Shown: positions 39,719 to 49,285 of the stretch, one piece after another
Numbering within the stretch: the stretch's first letter is position 1
Layout: every line of letters starts with the position of its first letter
Source: Achromobacter denitrificans NBRC 15125
GTDB taxonomy: Bacteria; Pseudomonadota; Gammaproteobacteria; Burkholderiales; Burkholderiaceae_B
Direction: 5' to 3'
Assembly: GCF_001571365.1 (NCBI RefSeq)
Contig: NZ_BCTQ01000001.1
Span: 434,001 to 498,000 of the forward strand
DNA: 64,000 nt
Notes under the pieces: model-generated
Databases searched by the model: none
What the model was told of the DNA's origin: nothing
What the model saw: only the letters and a program-made list of their open reading frames with translations
Position numbers and translations under genes: made by a program

Positions 39719-40618
39719 ATGCATTTTCCTACCGTCGCCCTGATCGGCAGATACCAGGACACCGGCCTGGACACACCGCTGCGCGCGCTCGCCCATGCGC
39801 TGGCGCAGGCAGGCCGGCACGTGCTCATCGACGCGGACACGGCGCGCAACACCGGGCTGACCGAGTACCCCGTCGCCACGCTTGAAGAAATCGGCCAGAC
39901 CGCGTCGCTGGCCGTCGTGATGGGCGGCGATGGCACGGTACTCGGCGCCGGCCGCCACCTGGCGCCCTTCGGCGTGCCGCTGATCGGCATCAACCACGGG
40001 CGGCTCGGCTTCATTACCGACATCGCGCTGCAGGACGCGCACGGCGCGCTGGCGCGCGTGCTCGAAGGCAGCTTCCAGATCGAGGAACGCACCCTGCTCG
40101 AAGGCAGCGTGTGGCGCGGCGACCAGAAAATGTACTCCGCCACCGCCCTGAACGACGTGGTCCTGAACCGCGCGGGGCGCGGCGGCATGATCGAAGTGCG
40201 GGTGGAGCTCGACGGCGCCTTCATGTACACGCAGCGCGCCGACGGCCTCATCATCGCCACGCCCACCGGCTCCACCGCCTACGCGCTGTCGGCCAACGGC
40301 CCCATCCTGCATCCCGGCATGAACGCCATGGTGCTCGTGCCGGTCGCGCCGCAGACGCTGTCCAACCGCCCCATCGTCATTCCCGACACGGGCGTGCTCA
40401 ACATGACGCTGACGGCCATGGGCCGCGTGGAGGTGGGCGCCAGCGTGCATTTCGACATGCAGACCTGGTCCGACCTCCAACCGGGCGACCGCATCGTCGT
40501 GCAGCGCGCGCCTTATGCCATCCGCTTCGTGCACCCCGAGGGCTACAGCTTCTTCTCCACCCTGCGCCGCAAGCTGCACTGGAACCTGATGCCCCAAGCC
40601 TCCGACAACGTAGAGTAG
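39719..40618 (+). CDS. nadK: NAD kinase
   Basis: 299 residues phosphorylating NAD to NADP. The GGDGT motif is at 69-73 ([17 protein letters not shown]), followed by [11 protein letters not shown] and the dinucleotide site [19 protein letters not shown]. Length is typical of beta-proteobacterial NadK. It is followed after 13 bp by recN, a conserved order in this group. A terminator-like hairpin sits immediately upstream of the start, and there is no strong Shine-Dalgarno sequence. Confidence 0.96.
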   Translation: MHFPTVALIGRYQDTGLDTPLRALAHALAQAGRHVLIDADTARNTGLTEYPVATLEEIGQTASLAVVMGGDGTVLGAGRHLAPFGVPLIGINHGRLGFITDIALQDAHGALARVLEGSFQIEERTLLEGSVWRGDQKMYSATALNDVVLNRAGRGGMIEVRVELDGAFMYTQRADGLIIATPTGSTAYALSANGPILHPGMNAMVLVPVAPQTLSNRPIVIPDTGVLNMTLTAMGRVEVGASVHFDMQTWSDLQPGDRIVVQRAPYAIRFVHPEGYSFFSTLRRKLHWNLMPQASDNVE

Positions 40619-40631
40619 TAAGCGCCCCGAC

Positions 40632-42293
40632 ATGCTGCGCACCCTGCATATCCGCGATTTCGTCATCGTCGAACAGACCGAGATCCATTTCGGCCCCGGT
40701 TTCACCGTCTTCTCCGGCGAGACCGGCGCGGGCAAATCCATCCTGGTGGACGCGCTGGCGCTCACCCTCGGCGAACGCGGCGACGCGAGCATGCTGCGCG
40801 AAGGCGCGCCGCGCGCGGACATCACCGCCGTCTTCGATACCCCCAAGGCGCTGCATGCCTGGCTGGCGGAACGCGAGATCGACGCCGACGCCGAGCTCTC
40901 GCTGCGCCGTGTCATCGATGCGCAGGGCCGCAGCCGCGCCTACATCAACGGCACCCCCGCCACCGTCGCGCAGTTGCGCGAGCTGGGCGACAGCCTGGTC
41001 GACATCCACGGCCAGCACGCGCACCAGAGCCTGATGCGCCCCGACGCCCAGCGCGACCTGCTCGACGCCCACGGCGGCCATGGCGAACTGCGCCACGCGG
41101 CCGGCCAGGCCTGGAAGCAATGGCGCGCGCTGGCGCGCCAGCTGGAATCCGCCGAAAAAGACGCCGAAAGCCTGGCTTCCGAGCGCGACCGCCTGCAATG
41201 GCAGGTCGACGAACTGGACCATCTGGCCCTCGGCCCGGACGAATGGGAATCGCTGCAATCCGAGCACACGCGCCTGTCGCATGCGCAGTCCCTGCTGGAC
41301 GGCGCCACGCAGATCCTGGAAGCCCTGGACGGCGAAGGCGATTCGGCGCATCACCGGGTCACGCAGGCCAACCAGCGCATCCATCAGATGCTGCGCCACG
41401 ATCCCGGCCTGCAAGGCGTGTACGACGAACTGGAATCCGCGCGCATCGCGATCAGCGAAGCCGTGTCCGACCTGAACAACTACGTCAGCCGCGTCGACCT
41501 CGATCCGCAGCGGCTCGGCACCGTGGAAAACCGGCTGGGGCTGGTCTTCGAGACCGCCCGGAAATTCCGCACCGAGCCCGACGCCCTGTGCGAACTGCGC
41601 GAAACCCTGCATGCCCAACTGGCGGCGCTGCAGGCCGCGGGCGACATCGATGCGCTGCGCGCCCAGGCGCAAGCCGCCCAGGCGCAATACGACGCGGCCG
41701 CCGCGAAGCTCACGGCCGCCCGCCGCAAAACCGCCAAGGACCTGGGCAAGCTGGTCACCCAGGCCATGCAGACGCTGGCCATGCAGGGCGGCAAGTTCGA
41801 ACCGGTGCTCACCCCTTCGGCGCCTGCCGCCCACGGCAATGAGCAGGTCGAATTCCTGGTCGCCGGCCATGCCGGCACCACGCCGCGCCCCCTGGCCAAG
41901 GTGGCCTCGGGCGGCGAACTGTCGCGCATCTCGCTGGCGCTGTCCGTCATCGCCAGCCGCGCCGCGCGCGTGCCCACCCTGATATTCGACGAAGTCGACA
42001 GCGGCGTGGGCGGCGCGGTGGCCGAGGTCGTGGGCAAGCTGCTGCGCGAACTCGGCGAACGCCACCAGGTCCTGTGCGTGACCCACCTGCCCCAGGTCGC
42101 GGCCTGCGCCAACAACCAGTTCCTGGTCAGCAAATCCGAATCGCGGGGAACCACCCGGTCCAGCATCGAAGAGCTGGACGCCCCCGCCCGCGTCGAAGAA
42201 ATCGCCCGCATGCTGGGCGGGATCAAGCTCACCGCCACCACGCGCGAACACGCCAGGGAAATGCTGCAAGGCTTCGGCCAGGCAAGCGTGTAG
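40632..42293 (+). CDS. recN: DNA repair protein RecN
   Basis: A 553-residue SMC-like ATPase used in double-strand break repair. Walker A GETGAGKS is at 29-36, two coiled-coil arms lie at about 155-225 and 300-395, the signature [17 protein letters not shown] follows, and Walker B is [13 protein letters not shown]. The C-terminal [15 protein letters not shown] contains the switch His. In other bacteria recN is LexA-controlled; I saw no SOS box before it, and it is probably transcribed with nadK. Confidence 0.96.
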   Translation: MLRTLHIRDFVIVEQTEIHFGPGFTVFSGETGAGKSILVDALALTLGERGDASMLREGAPRADITAVFDTPKALHAWLAEREIDADAELSLRRVIDAQGRSRAYINGTPATVAQLRELGDSLVDIHGQHAHQSLMRPDAQRDLLDAHGGHGELRHAAGQAWKQWRALARQLESAEKDAESLASERDRLQWQVDELDHLALGPDEWESLQSEHTRLSHAQSLLDGATQILEALDGEGDSAHHRVTQANQRIHQMLRHDPGLQGVYDELESARIAISEAVSDLNNYVSRVDLDPQRLGTVENRLGLVFETARKFRTEPDALCELRETLHAQLAALQAAGDIDALRAQAQAAQAQYDAAAAKLTAARRKTAKDLGKLVTQAMQTLAMQGGKFEPVLTPSAPAAHGNEQVEFLVAGHAGTTPRPLAKVASGGELSRISLALSVIASRAARVPTLIFDEVDSGVGGAVAEVVGKLLRELGERHQVLCVTHLPQVAACANNQFLVSKSESRGTTRSSIEELDAPARVEEIARMLGGIKLTATTREHAREMLQGFGQASV

Positions 42294-42300
42294 AGGGCCC

Positions 42301-42525
42301 CCACGCCGCGCCCCTTCCGGGGCTAGCTGCCCCCCAAGGGGGCTTTTTTTCCTTGGGGCGGCCCGGCGGAAAAAAGGAGCCCCCACGCCGCGCCCCTTCC
42401 GGGGCTAGCTGCCCCCCAAGGGGGCTTTTTTTCCTTGGGGCGGCCCGGCGGAAAAAAGGAGCCCCCACGCCGCGCCCCTCCGGGGCTAGCTGCCCCCAAG
42501 GGAGCTTTTTGTCCTAGGGGCGCTT
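42301..42525 (+). repeat. 82-bp tandem repeat array carrying terminators
   Basis: Units start at 42301, 42383 and 42465, exactly 82 bp apart. The first two are nearly identical and the third is decayed. Each contains GCCCCTTCCGGGGC and a terminator GCCCCC-CAA-GGGGGC + T7. The array starts a few bases after the recN stop and fills the recN-fur gap. Related GC-rich terminator repeats are common between genes in Burkholderiales (general knowledge). Confidence 0.9.
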
Positions 42526-42544
42526 CCTTGCCGCCGACGGCCAC

Positions 42545-42575
42545 AAAAAAAGCCCCTTCGATGCGAAGGGGCTTT
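42545..42575 (-). terminator. Terminator of fur
   Basis: Stem AAAGCCCCTTCG / CGAAGGGGCTTT with a three-base loop and a T7 run on the minus strand, 55 bp after the fur stop. Confidence 0.85.
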
Positions 42576-42629
42576 GGAATTCACTGGCCCGCTGCGAGCG
42601 CAGCCACGGACCGGAGGACCTGCCTCGGA

Positions 42630-43049
42630 TCAGCGTCCTTTCAGGCAACTGCCGCAGATGCCGTAGAGCACCATGGCATGGCTTTCCAGGGCAAAGGCGT
42701 TGTCCTTGGCGATCTTTTGCTGGCGCTTTTCGATCTCCGGATCGGAAAACTCGACCACCTTGCCGCAATTCGTGCAGATCAGGTGATCGTGGTGGTCCCC
42801 GTCGTTGAGTTCAAACACGGCCTTGCCGCTGTCGAACTGGCTGCGGGCAAGGATGCCGGCCTGTTCGAACTGGGTCAGGACTCGATACACGGTGGCCAGG
42901 CCGATTTCGACGTTTTCGCCGATCAGGGCGCGATAGACGTCTTCGGCGCTGAGGTGCCGCTGGTCCGATTTCCGGAAAATATCAAGAATTTTCAGGCGCG
43001 GGAACGTCGCCTTCAAACCCATGTTCTTCAGTTCGCTTTGGTCGCTCAT
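42630..43049 (-). CDS. fur: Ferric uptake regulator Fur
   Basis: 139 residues from the ATG reading [19 protein letters not shown]. The winged helix ([34 protein letters not shown]) is followed by the metal-binding dimer domain with [16 protein letters not shown] and a C-terminal Cys-Gly-Ser-Cys pair, so both Cys-X2-Cys zinc sites are present. It represses iron-uptake genes with ferrous iron. The gap to the divergent bamE (153 bp) shows no clear Fur box. fur beside bamE is a conserved arrangement in proteobacteria. Confidence 0.96.
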   Translation of the reverse strand: MSDQSELKNMGLKATFPRLKILDIFRKSDQRHLSAEDVYRALIGENVEIGLATVYRVLTQFEQAGILARSQFDSGKAVFELNDGDHHDHLICTNCGKVVEFSDPEIEKRQQKIAKDNAFALESHAMVLYGICGSCLKGR

Positions 43050-43202
43050 GGTGTAATCGCTCTCCGTCCGCGTTGGCATGGGCAAGGATGGGTGCACCGC
43101 GAGCCGGCTCACCGAATTCCTGCCGCCACGCGGAACTATCCTTATGAAACCTTTATGATAACGGTTTTGTCTGCTTCCAAATAATAGGGGCGCGTAGTGT
43201 CC

Positions 43203-43739
43203 ATGATTGCACGAATTCCCTCCCGCTCGCTCAAGACCGGTTTGGCCGTCGCCGCCCTGGCCGTCGCCCTGGCCGGATGCACGGGGGACAAGTGGGGCTT
43301 CCCCTACAAGGCCGGTGTCCAGCAAGGAAACTGGATCACCCAGGAACAGGTCGCCCTGCTGCAACCGGGCATGACTCGCGAGCAGGTGCGCTTCGCCCTC
43401 GGCAGCCCCACGCTGACCAGCGTGCTGCACGCCAATCGCTGGGACTACCCCTACTACTTCAAGCCGGGCTACGGCGACGCGCAGGAGCGCAAATTCACCG
43501 TCTGGTTCGAAAACGACCGGCTGGTGCGCTGGGAAGGCGACAAGCAGCCCGACCTGCAGCCCTACCAGATCAACACGCCCAACGCGGCGGCCGACGAGAA
43601 GGCGGAAAAGCGCCTGAGCGAAGACGAGGCCCGCCAGAAGGAAGACGAGGCCGAAAGCCGGCGCGACTCCGCCGCGCCCGTCAGCCCGCTGAACCAGTAC
43701 CCCGGCCAACCGGGCAACGCGCCCGAGCCGCTCAATTAA
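43203..43739 (+). CDS. bamE: Outer-membrane protein assembly factor BamE (OmlA)
   Basis: 178 residues; a lipoprotein with lipobox Leu-Ala-Gly-Cys26 after a hydrophobic signal. The BamE core [28 protein letters not shown] and the WDYPYYF strand are diagnostic. The last 55 residues form an extra charged low-complexity tail ([21 protein letters not shown]) not found in E. coli BamE. It takes part in beta-barrel insertion with BamA. A GTG two codons upstream (43197) is an alternative start. Confidence 0.93.
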   Translation: MIARIPSRSLKTGLAVAALAVALAGCTGDKWGFPYKAGVQQGNWITQEQVALLQPGMTREQVRFALGSPTLTSVLHANRWDYPYYFKPGYGDAQERKFTVWFENDRLVRWEGDKQPDLQPYQINTPNAAADEKAEKRLSEDEARQKEDEAESRRDSAAPVSPLNQYPGQPGNAPEPLN

Positions 43740-43755
43740 TTCCAAGGACCCCGCC

Positions 43756-44547
43756 ATGCGTATCGCAATCGCCGGCGCCAGCGGCCGTATGGGCCAGATG
43801 CTGATCGACGCCGTCCTGAACTCCACCGACCTGCAGCTGACGGTCGCGCTGGACCGCCAGGGTTCGGCCTCGCTGGGCCAGGATGCCGGCGCCCCGCTCG
43901 GCAAGCAGACCGGCGTGGCCATCACGGACGATCTCGACGCCCTCGCCCAGGCCGATTGCCTGGTCGACTTCACCCGCCCGGAAGGCACGCTCGAACATCT
44001 GCAAGCCTGCGTCAAGCACGGCGTGAAGGCCGTCATCGGCACCACCGGCTTCGACGACAACGGCCGCGCCGCGATCGAAGTCGCCGCGCAGAAGATCGGC
44101 ATCGTGTTCGCGCCCAACATGAGCGTGGGCGTCAACGCCACGCTCAAGCTGCTCGACATGGCCGCCCGCATCCTGAACGCCGGCTACGACGTCGAAGTCT
44201 TCGAAGCCCATCACCGCAACAAGGTGGACGCGCCCTCGGGCACCGCCTTGAAAATGGGCGAGACCATCGCCTCGGCCTGGGACGTGGCGCTGCCGGACGT
44301 CGCTACCTGGAGCCGCCACGGCGACACCGGCGTGCGCAAGCCCGGCACTATCGGCTTCTCCGTCCTGCGCGGCGGCGACATCGTCGGCGACCACACCGTG
44401 TCGTTCTGCGGCATCGGTGAACGCGTCGAGATCACGCATCGCTCGTCCAGCCGCGCCACCTACGCGGAAGGCGCGTTGCGCGCGGCCCGCTTCCTGGAAA
44501 GCAAGCACAATGGCCTGTACGACATGCAATCGGTGCTCGGCCTCTGA
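43756..44547 (+). CDS. dapB: 4-hydroxy-tetrahydrodipicolinate reductase
   Basis: 263 residues, lysine/diaminopimelate pathway. The nucleotide motif GASGRMG is at the N-terminus, [10 protein letters not shown] and [10 protein letters not shown] are in the middle, and the catalytic motif [16 protein letters not shown] is intact. It follows bamE by 16 bp with AAGGA before the ATG, so the two are co-transcribed. A strong terminator follows the stop. Slightly shorter than E. coli DapB (273), as usual in this group. Confidence 0.97.
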   Translation: MRIAIAGASGRMGQMLIDAVLNSTDLQLTVALDRQGSASLGQDAGAPLGKQTGVAITDDLDALAQADCLVDFTRPEGTLEHLQACVKHGVKAVIGTTGFDDNGRAAIEVAAQKIGIVFAPNMSVGVNATLKLLDMAARILNAGYDVEVFEAHHRNKVDAPSGTALKMGETIASAWDVALPDVATWSRHGDTGVRKPGTIGFSVLRGGDIVGDHTVSFCGIGERVEITHRSSSRATYAEGALRAARFLESKHNGLYDMQSVLGL

Positions 44548-44563
44548 TCCCGCCCCGGCAACG

Positions 44564-44590
44564 AAAAGGACCCCTCGGGGTCCTTTTTTT
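44564..44590 (+). terminator. Terminator of bamE-dapB
   Basis: Stem AAAAGGACCCC / GGGGTCCTTTT with a two-base loop and a T7 run, 17 bp after the dapB stop. Confidence 0.9.
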
Positions 44591-44636
44591 GCGTCGTCGG
44601 GAAGCCGGAAGCCGCTCGACGTGGCCGGCCGGCGTA

Positions 44637-45671
44637 TCAGACCACCACGGGCTCCGGCTCCAGCCGCACGCCGTAGCGTTCGTACACCGCGGCCTGGATG
44701 GCGCGCGCCAGCGCCATGATGTCGGCCGCGCCGGCGCCGCCGCGATTGATCAGCACCAGGGCCTGCCGGTCGTGCACGCCCGCCGCACCCAGCGCCCGCC
44801 CCTTCCAGCCGCACTGGTCGATCAGCCAGCCCGCGGCCAGCTTGTAGCGGCCGTCCGCCTGCGCGTACGAGACCAGGCTGGGGAAACGTTCCGCCAGCGC
44901 ATCGCGCGCGCTGGCCGACACGATGGGATTCTTGAAGAAACTGCCTGCATTGCCCGTCACGGCCGGATCGGGCAGCTTGGCGCGGCGGATCTCGCACACG
45001 GCGTCGAAGACGTCGCGCGCCGTCGGCGCGCCCTCCGCAAGCCTCGCGTGGCGCTGCAGGTCGGGATAGCCCAGCACCGGCCGCCAGGGCCGCGGCAAGG
45101 CGAAACGCACGCTCACGATCACCCAGCGTCCCGGCTCGTCATGCTTGAACACGCTGTCGCGGTACGAATAGCGGCAGTCCGCCGCGTTCATGTCGACGAG
45201 GCGGCCCGCGCGCACGTCCCAGGCGGTCAAGCCCAGAAAGCGTTCCTGCAGTTCGACGCCATAGGCGCCGATGTTCTGCACCGGCGCCGCACCCACGGTG
45301 CCGGGGATCAGCGCCAGGTTTTCCAGGCCGTCCCATCCCTGGCCGACGCAGGTTTCCACGAAACCATGCCAGGTCTCGCCGCCAGCGGCCTCGACCACCC
45401 AGGCGTCCGGCCGCGCCTCCAGCAAACGCACGCCCTTGAACGCCACCCGCGCCACCAGCCCCGGCACCCGCTGCGGCAGCACCAGATTGCTGCCGCCGCC
45501 CAGCACCAGCAGGGACGACGCCTCGCTCGCCAGCCGCGATAGCGCCGGCAATTGCGCCGCATCGGTCAGCGTCACGAACGCGTCGGCCCGCGACACCAGG
45601 CCCAGCGTATTCAGCCGGGTGAGGTCCTGGATGACGGGGGACAAGGTAGGAGACGCGGAGGAATTTGACAT
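44637..45671 (-). CDS. murB: UDP-N-acetylenolpyruvoylglucosamine reductase
   Basis: 344 residues; an FAD enzyme that reduces the enolpyruvyl group to make UDP-MurNAc for peptidoglycan. The type I signature is clear: [12 protein letters not shown] for [37 protein letters not shown] with the substrate-binding residues, and [13 protein letters not shown] with the catalytic Ser. The final Glu is in RLEPEPVVV. It converges on dapB across a terminator. Confidence 0.96.
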   Translation of the reverse strand: MSNSSASPTLSPVIQDLTRLNTLGLVSRADAFVTLTDAAQLPALSRLASEASSLLVLGGGSNLVLPQRVPGLVARVAFKGVRLLEARPDAWVVEAAGGETWHGFVETCVGQGWDGLENLALIPGTVGAAPVQNIGAYGVELQERFLGLTAWDVRAGRLVDMNAADCRYSYRDSVFKHDEPGRWVIVSVRFALPRPWRPVLGYPDLQRHARLAEGAPTARDVFDAVCEIRRAKLPDPAVTGNAGSFFKNPIVSASARDALAERFPSLVSYAQADGRYKLAAGWLIDQCGWKGRALGAAGVHDRQALVLINRGGAGAADIMALARAIQAAVYERYGVRLEPEPVVV

Positions 45672-46003
45672 GGGTACGACGGGCTGTGCTATAGTTTCTG
45701 TCTTCGCTCATATTACTTGATTGAGTGTTTGCGCTGAATGGTCTTTAGCGGATCGATCCTTAACCGGAACGCGCTTTGACTTTGGCTTTGACTTTGATCC
45801 GGGCTTGTTCGATAACTGCGCACGCGCAGTGAGAGTGAGCAAGGCCCAAGGTTCAATGTCCAAAACCCAAGACCGAAAACATCAGGCCAAATGACAAACT
45901 CAAAAAAACCATGTAATATGCGCGCCTTCTGATCGATAACCAAGTTGGTCGGAGTGAATAAGAAACGGTTCTGAGCATCGCAGCAATGCAGCACGGAACT
46001 CAT
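45672..46003. other. Intergenic region between murB and tRNA-Gly
   Basis: 332 bp with no gene. It holds short direct repeats of CTTTGACTTTG (about 45775-45800), a perfect hairpin ACTGCGC-AC-GCGCAGT (45815-45830), and the promoter of the first tRNA-Gly. Base composition is AT-richer than the flanks after 45890. Confidence 0.6.
45891..45919 (+). promoter_or_regulatory. Sigma-70 promoter of tRNA-Gly (copy 1)
   Basis: ATGACA, a 17-bp spacer, then TAATAT: near consensus at the right spacing. It lies 85 bp upstream of the mature tRNA end, followed by a GC-rich GCGCGCC discriminator typical of stable-RNA promoters. Confidence 0.7.
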
Positions 46004-46079
46004 GCGGGAGTAGCTCAGTTGGTAGAGCGCAACCTTGCCAAGGTTGAGGTCGCGAGTTCGAGACTCGTCTCCCGCTCCA
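46004..46079 (+). tRNA. tRNA-Gly (anticodon GCC), copy 1
   Basis: 76 nt with a complete cloverleaf: acceptor GCGGGAG/CTCCCGC, D arm GCTC...GAGC, anticodon loop TTGCCAA, T arm GCGAG-TTCGAGA-CTCGT, and encoded CCA. It is identical to the copies at 58636 and 59784. Together with copy 2 it bounds the catabolic island. Confidence 0.98.
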
Positions 46080-46122
46080 GGATTCTTGCTCCTGGGCATT
46101 CCTAAATGTCCAAGGGCAATTG

Positions 46123-46155
46123 AAAAGGCCGAAAGATCATACTTTCGGCCTTTTT
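46123..46155 (+). terminator. Terminator of tRNA-Gly copy 1
   Basis: Stem AAGGCCGAAAG / CTTTCGGCCTT with loop ATCATA and T5, 43 bp after the tRNA. Flanking A/T runs let it also serve the convergent LysR gene. Confidence 0.85.
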
Positions 46156-46185
46156 GCATTTCCGGGCAGCCGCCGCGCTCCCCTG

Positions 46186-47109
46186 CTACGCCTCACCGCG
46201 GGGCAATGCCTGCGCGACATCGATGACGAGCTGCTTCATCCACGAATGCGCCTTGCTGTGCGCATGCCGTTGGTGGAAGTAGATCCGCCATTCAAATTCG
46301 GGCGACTCGAACGGCAGCGGCTTGCAGACGATGCCCTGCGACGTCAGCTTGCTTCCGAAGCGCTCGGAGACCACTCCCAGCAAATCCGTCTCCCGCAACA
46401 TCTCAGGCATCAGCAGCCACTGGGGCACATTGACCGCGATCTCGCGGCTCAGGCCTTGCGCGGCGAGCTTGCTATCCACGAAACGCAGATCGGTGGGGCT
46501 CATCGCCACGCGAAGATGGCGGGCTTCGAGGAAGCGCTTCAGCGTCAATCGGCCCTTGCTCAGCGGATGGCCGCGCCGCATCGCGCACACCATCCTGTCC
46601 GACAGCAATGATTCCGAACGGATCGTGCGCCCATGGGAGAGCTCGAAGCTGACGGCAAAATCGAGCTGGTCCTCCTCCAGGGCGCGAATGGAGCGCTCCG
46701 GCGCGATGTGCAGCACATCCAGGGAAATGCCCGGGGCAACGGAGGAAAGCCGGTGCATGCAGCCCGGCAGCACCAGCGAGCCCACCAGGTCCGACATCCG
46801 GATGGTGAAGGAGCGCTTGGATGTCGCCGGCTCGAAGAGCGCATCGCTGTGCATCAGCCGCTCGGCCTGCAGCAGGATCTGATGAATGGCGTCCCTGAGC
46901 TCCAGCGCCCGGGGAGTGGGCTCCATCCCGTTGGCGGTGCGCACCAACAGTTCGTCCTTGAATAGCGCGCGCAACCGCGTCAGCGCATTGCTCATGGCCG
47001 GCTGGCTCATGGCGGCCCGCGCCGCCGCCCGAGTCACATGACGTTCAGCCATCAGGGCGTCGAACATGACCAGGAGGTTCAGATCCACGGAACGAAGGTT
47101 GATTCGCAT
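46186..47109 (-). CDS. LysR-family regulator of the island
   Basis: 307 residues from the ATG reading MRINLRSVDLNLLVMFDALM. The N-terminal helix-turn-helix (VTRAAARAAMSQPAMSNALTRLRALFKDELLVRT) and the effector domain are complete. The DLNLLVMFDALM and NGMEPTPRALEL signatures place it in the NodD/NahR-like branch, whose members often activate aromatic or acid catabolism. It is divergent from the HAD-CoA-transferase operon with a 258-bp gap containing palindromes of the T-N11-A type, so it is the obvious candidate regulator. The effector is unknown. Confidence 0.9.
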   Translation of the reverse strand: MRINLRSVDLNLLVMFDALMAERHVTRAAARAAMSQPAMSNALTRLRALFKDELLVRTANGMEPTPRALELRDAIHQILLQAERLMHSDALFEPATSKRSFTIRMSDLVGSLVLPGCMHRLSSVAPGISLDVLHIAPERSIRALEEDQLDFAVSFELSHGRTIRSESLLSDRMVCAMRRGHPLSKGRLTLKRFLEARHLRVAMSPTDLRFVDSKLAAQGLSREIAVNVPQWLLMPEMLRETDLLGVVSERFGSKLTSQGIVCKPLPFESPEFEWRIYFHQRHAHSKAHSWMKQLVIDVAQALPRGEA

Positions 47110-47255
47110 CGAGCCCCTACTATTCATGAAAACAATAAAAACAGGCCCACTATAGTATTCCGCTCTCTCCATCCGCGCAGTCTCCATCGCCCCTCCCACG
47201 GACGCTGGATCGCCCCCCCTTACCGCGCGAGGACGGCCGCCTTCACGCCACCACT

Positions 47256-47302
47256 ATTGATGCCATCAATAATTCCATTCAAATCATCCATTGGATTGAT
47301 TT
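47256..47302. promoter_or_regulatory. Candidate LysR operators before the HAD operon
   Basis: A perfect dyad ATTGATG-C-CATCAAT (47256-47270, containing T-N11-A) is followed by an imperfect dyad AAATCA...TGATTT (47281-47302). A plausible promoter TTTCAC-N17-TTATCT (47319-47347) would put the second dyad near -62, a standard LysR activation position. Confidence 0.5.
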
Positions 47303-47367
47303 TGGCCCCGCTCGTAAATTTCACTTCACGCGAATCGGCGCTTATCTCTACCAATCGGAGTATTTCA

Positions 47368-48072
47368 ATGGCATCTGCGGACGTTCTCAAAAACAAGATC
47401 AAAGTCGTCATGTTCGACCAATATGGCACGGTGGTCGACATGCAAAAGGGGCTGACCGAAATCGCCGCGCCCTTCCTCAAGGAAAAGGGATGGACGGGCA
47501 ACCCGGGCTCCTTTGTCACCTGGTGGCGTCGGACGCATTTCGAGAACTCGATGATCGACGCCCTGCTGCACAAGGAACACACGCCGTACCGCGAGATCGG
47601 CCACCGCGCCGTTTCGTACACGCTGGAACGGGCCGGCATCGAACACACCCCGGACGAGGTGCGCTACCTGGTCGGCTGCATCGAGAAGCTGACCTGCTTC
47701 CCGGACGTGCCCGAGGCGCTGGCCCGGCTGCAGACCCGCTACAAGATCGTGGTGCTGTCCAATGGCGATCCCGACATGCTGGAGGCAGCGAAGGCCTATC
47801 ACAAGATTCCGTTCGACAACGTCATTTCGGTCGCCGAAGCGAACTCGTTCAAGCCGCACGTCGCCACCTACGCCAAAGCGGCCGAGATCATGGGCGTGCG
47901 CATGGATGAAGTGCTGTTCGTGGCCAACCATGCCTTCGACTGCCTGGGGGCCAAGTCGGCCGGCATGCACAGCGCCTTCATCGACCGTCGCAAGCGTCCG
48001 TTCGGAGGCACGCCCCACCAGCCCGATCTGTGGGTCGACGATATGCAGTCGCTGGCCGACCTGATGGTGTGA
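47368..48072 (+). CDS. HAD-superfamily hydrolase, haloacid-dehalogenase type II-like
   Basis: 234 residues from the ATG after CGGAG. The nucleophile is Asp17 in VVMFDQYGTVVD, the motif II Ser is in VVLSNGDPDML, and the motif III Lys is in NSFKPHVATYAKA, in the arrangement of L-2-haloacid dehalogenases. The last motif reads FVANHAFDCLGA where known enzymes have Ser-Ser-Asn-Ala-Trp-Asp, so two substrate-site residues differ. It may act on another halo- or phospho-substrate. It leads the rightward operon; the stop lies one base before the CoA-transferase start. Confidence 0.8.
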   Translation: MASADVLKNKIKVVMFDQYGTVVDMQKGLTEIAAPFLKEKGWTGNPGSFVTWWRRTHFENSMIDALLHKEHTPYREIGHRAVSYTLERAGIEHTPDEVRYLVGCIEKLTCFPDVPEALARLQTRYKIVVLSNGDPDMLEAAKAYHKIPFDNVISVAEANSFKPHVATYAKAAEIMGVRMDEVLFVANHAFDCLGAKSAGMHSAFIDRRKRPFGGTPHQPDLWVDDMQSLADLMV

Positions 48073-48073
48073 T

Positions 48074-49285
48074 ATGGGGCCGCTCACCGGTATTCGTGTC
48101 CTCGACCTGAGCCGGGTGGTGTCCGGTCCTTTCTGCAGCATGCTGCTGGGGGACCTGGGCGCCGAGATCATCAAGATCGAAGAACCCGAGCACGGAGACG
48201 ACAGTCGCGCTTTCGGGCCGCCCTTCAGCGGCGGCGAAAGCGCCTACTTCCTGTCGGTCAATCGAAACAAGCGCAGTTGCGCCGTCAATCTGCGCGACAA
48301 GGACGGCGTCAGCATCGTGCAAAGCCTGGCCGAGCGAAGCGACGTGCTGCTCGACAACTTCCGGCCCGGCACCATGGAAAGGCTGGGCTTGGACCATCGC
48401 GCGTTGCGCGCGGCCAACCCGAAGCTGATCAGCTGCTCCATCACCGGATTCGGCCGCACGGGCCCCGATGCCCAGCGCCCCGGCTACGACCTCATCATCC
48501 AGGGCGAATCGGGCATCATGGACATCACCGGCGATCCGAACGGGCCGCCAACAAAAGTGGGCACTTCGATCGCCGACCTGCTGACCGGCCAATTCGCCAC
48601 CCAAGGCATCATGGCCGCGCTGCTCGAACGCGCGCGCACCGGCCAGGGCAGGCACGTGGATGTCTCCATGCTGGACAGCATGGCCTCCTTGCTGACGTTC
48701 AACGCCGGCATCTACTTCACTACCGGCAACAGCCCCAAGCGACGCGGCAATACGCATGCCACGATCGCTCCTTACGAAACCTTCAAGGCGTCAGACGGCT
48801 GGTTGAACATCGGCGTCGCCAACGACAAGTTCTGGCAACGCTTCTGCGGGGTGATCGAACGGCCGGATCTGGCTGGCGATCCCCGCTACGCCAAAGCGGT
48901 CGAACGCGTCAGGCTGCGCGAAGAACTGGTGCCCATCGTGGCCCGGATCGTGGCGTCCAAGCCGCGCCGGCACTGGATCGCGGCGCTGTCGGAAGCCGGC
49001 GTGCCGTACGGGGACATCCGGTCGGTGCGGGAGGTGTGCGAAGCCGAACAGCTGACCTCGCGCGGCATGCTCATCGAAATGGTCCATCCCACGGCGGGCG
49101 TCGTCAAGAACATCGACAGCCCCATCCGGTTCGATGACCGCAACGATGACGACCACTCGCCACCGCCTCTGCTGGGCGAGCACACCGCGCAGATCCTGGA
49201 AGACCTGCTCGGCATGAGCGGCGAAGCGGTGAAGTCGCTGGCCGCCCGCGGCGTGGTGCGCTGCCGGGAGGCGCCTCATGGATGA
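48074..49285 (+). CDS. Family III CoA transferase (CaiB/BaiF)
   Basis: 403 residues. The N-terminus GIRVLDLSRVVSGPFCSMLLGDLGAEIIKIE and the middle PGYDLIIQGESGIMDITGD are diagnostic. The catalytic Asp168 (SIADLLTG) that forms the acyl anhydride is present. Such enzymes move CoA between carboxylic acids, for example from succinyl-CoA to a catabolic intermediate. In this operon it could activate the acid made by the aldehyde dehydrogenase. It overlaps the thioesterase gene by 8 bp. Confidence 0.93.
   Translation: MGPLTGIRVLDLSRVVSGPFCSMLLGDLGAEIIKIEEPEHGDDSRAFGPPFSGGESAYFLSVNRNKRSCAVNLRDKDGVSIVQSLAERSDVLLDNFRPGTMERLGLDHRALRAANPKLISCSITGFGRTGPDAQRPGYDLIIQGESGIMDITGDPNGPPTKVGTSIADLLTGQFATQGIMAALLERARTGQGRHVDVSMLDSMASLLTFNAGIYFTTGNSPKRRGNTHATIAPYETFKASDGWLNIGVANDKFWQRFCGVIERPDLAGDPRYAKAVERVRLREELVPIVARIVASKPRRHWIAALSEAGVPYGDIRSVREVCEAEQLTSRGMLIEMVHPTAGVVKNIDSPIRFDDRNDDDHSPPPLLGEHTAQILEDLLGMSGEAVKSLAARGVVRCREAPHG

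Noticed and set aside
43080..43135. Fourth copy of the GTAGGATGGGT repeat near fur
   Set aside because: Only about the first 20 bases match (GGATGGGTGCACCGCGAG); the 3' half and pairing are missing, so it is at best a decayed fragment.
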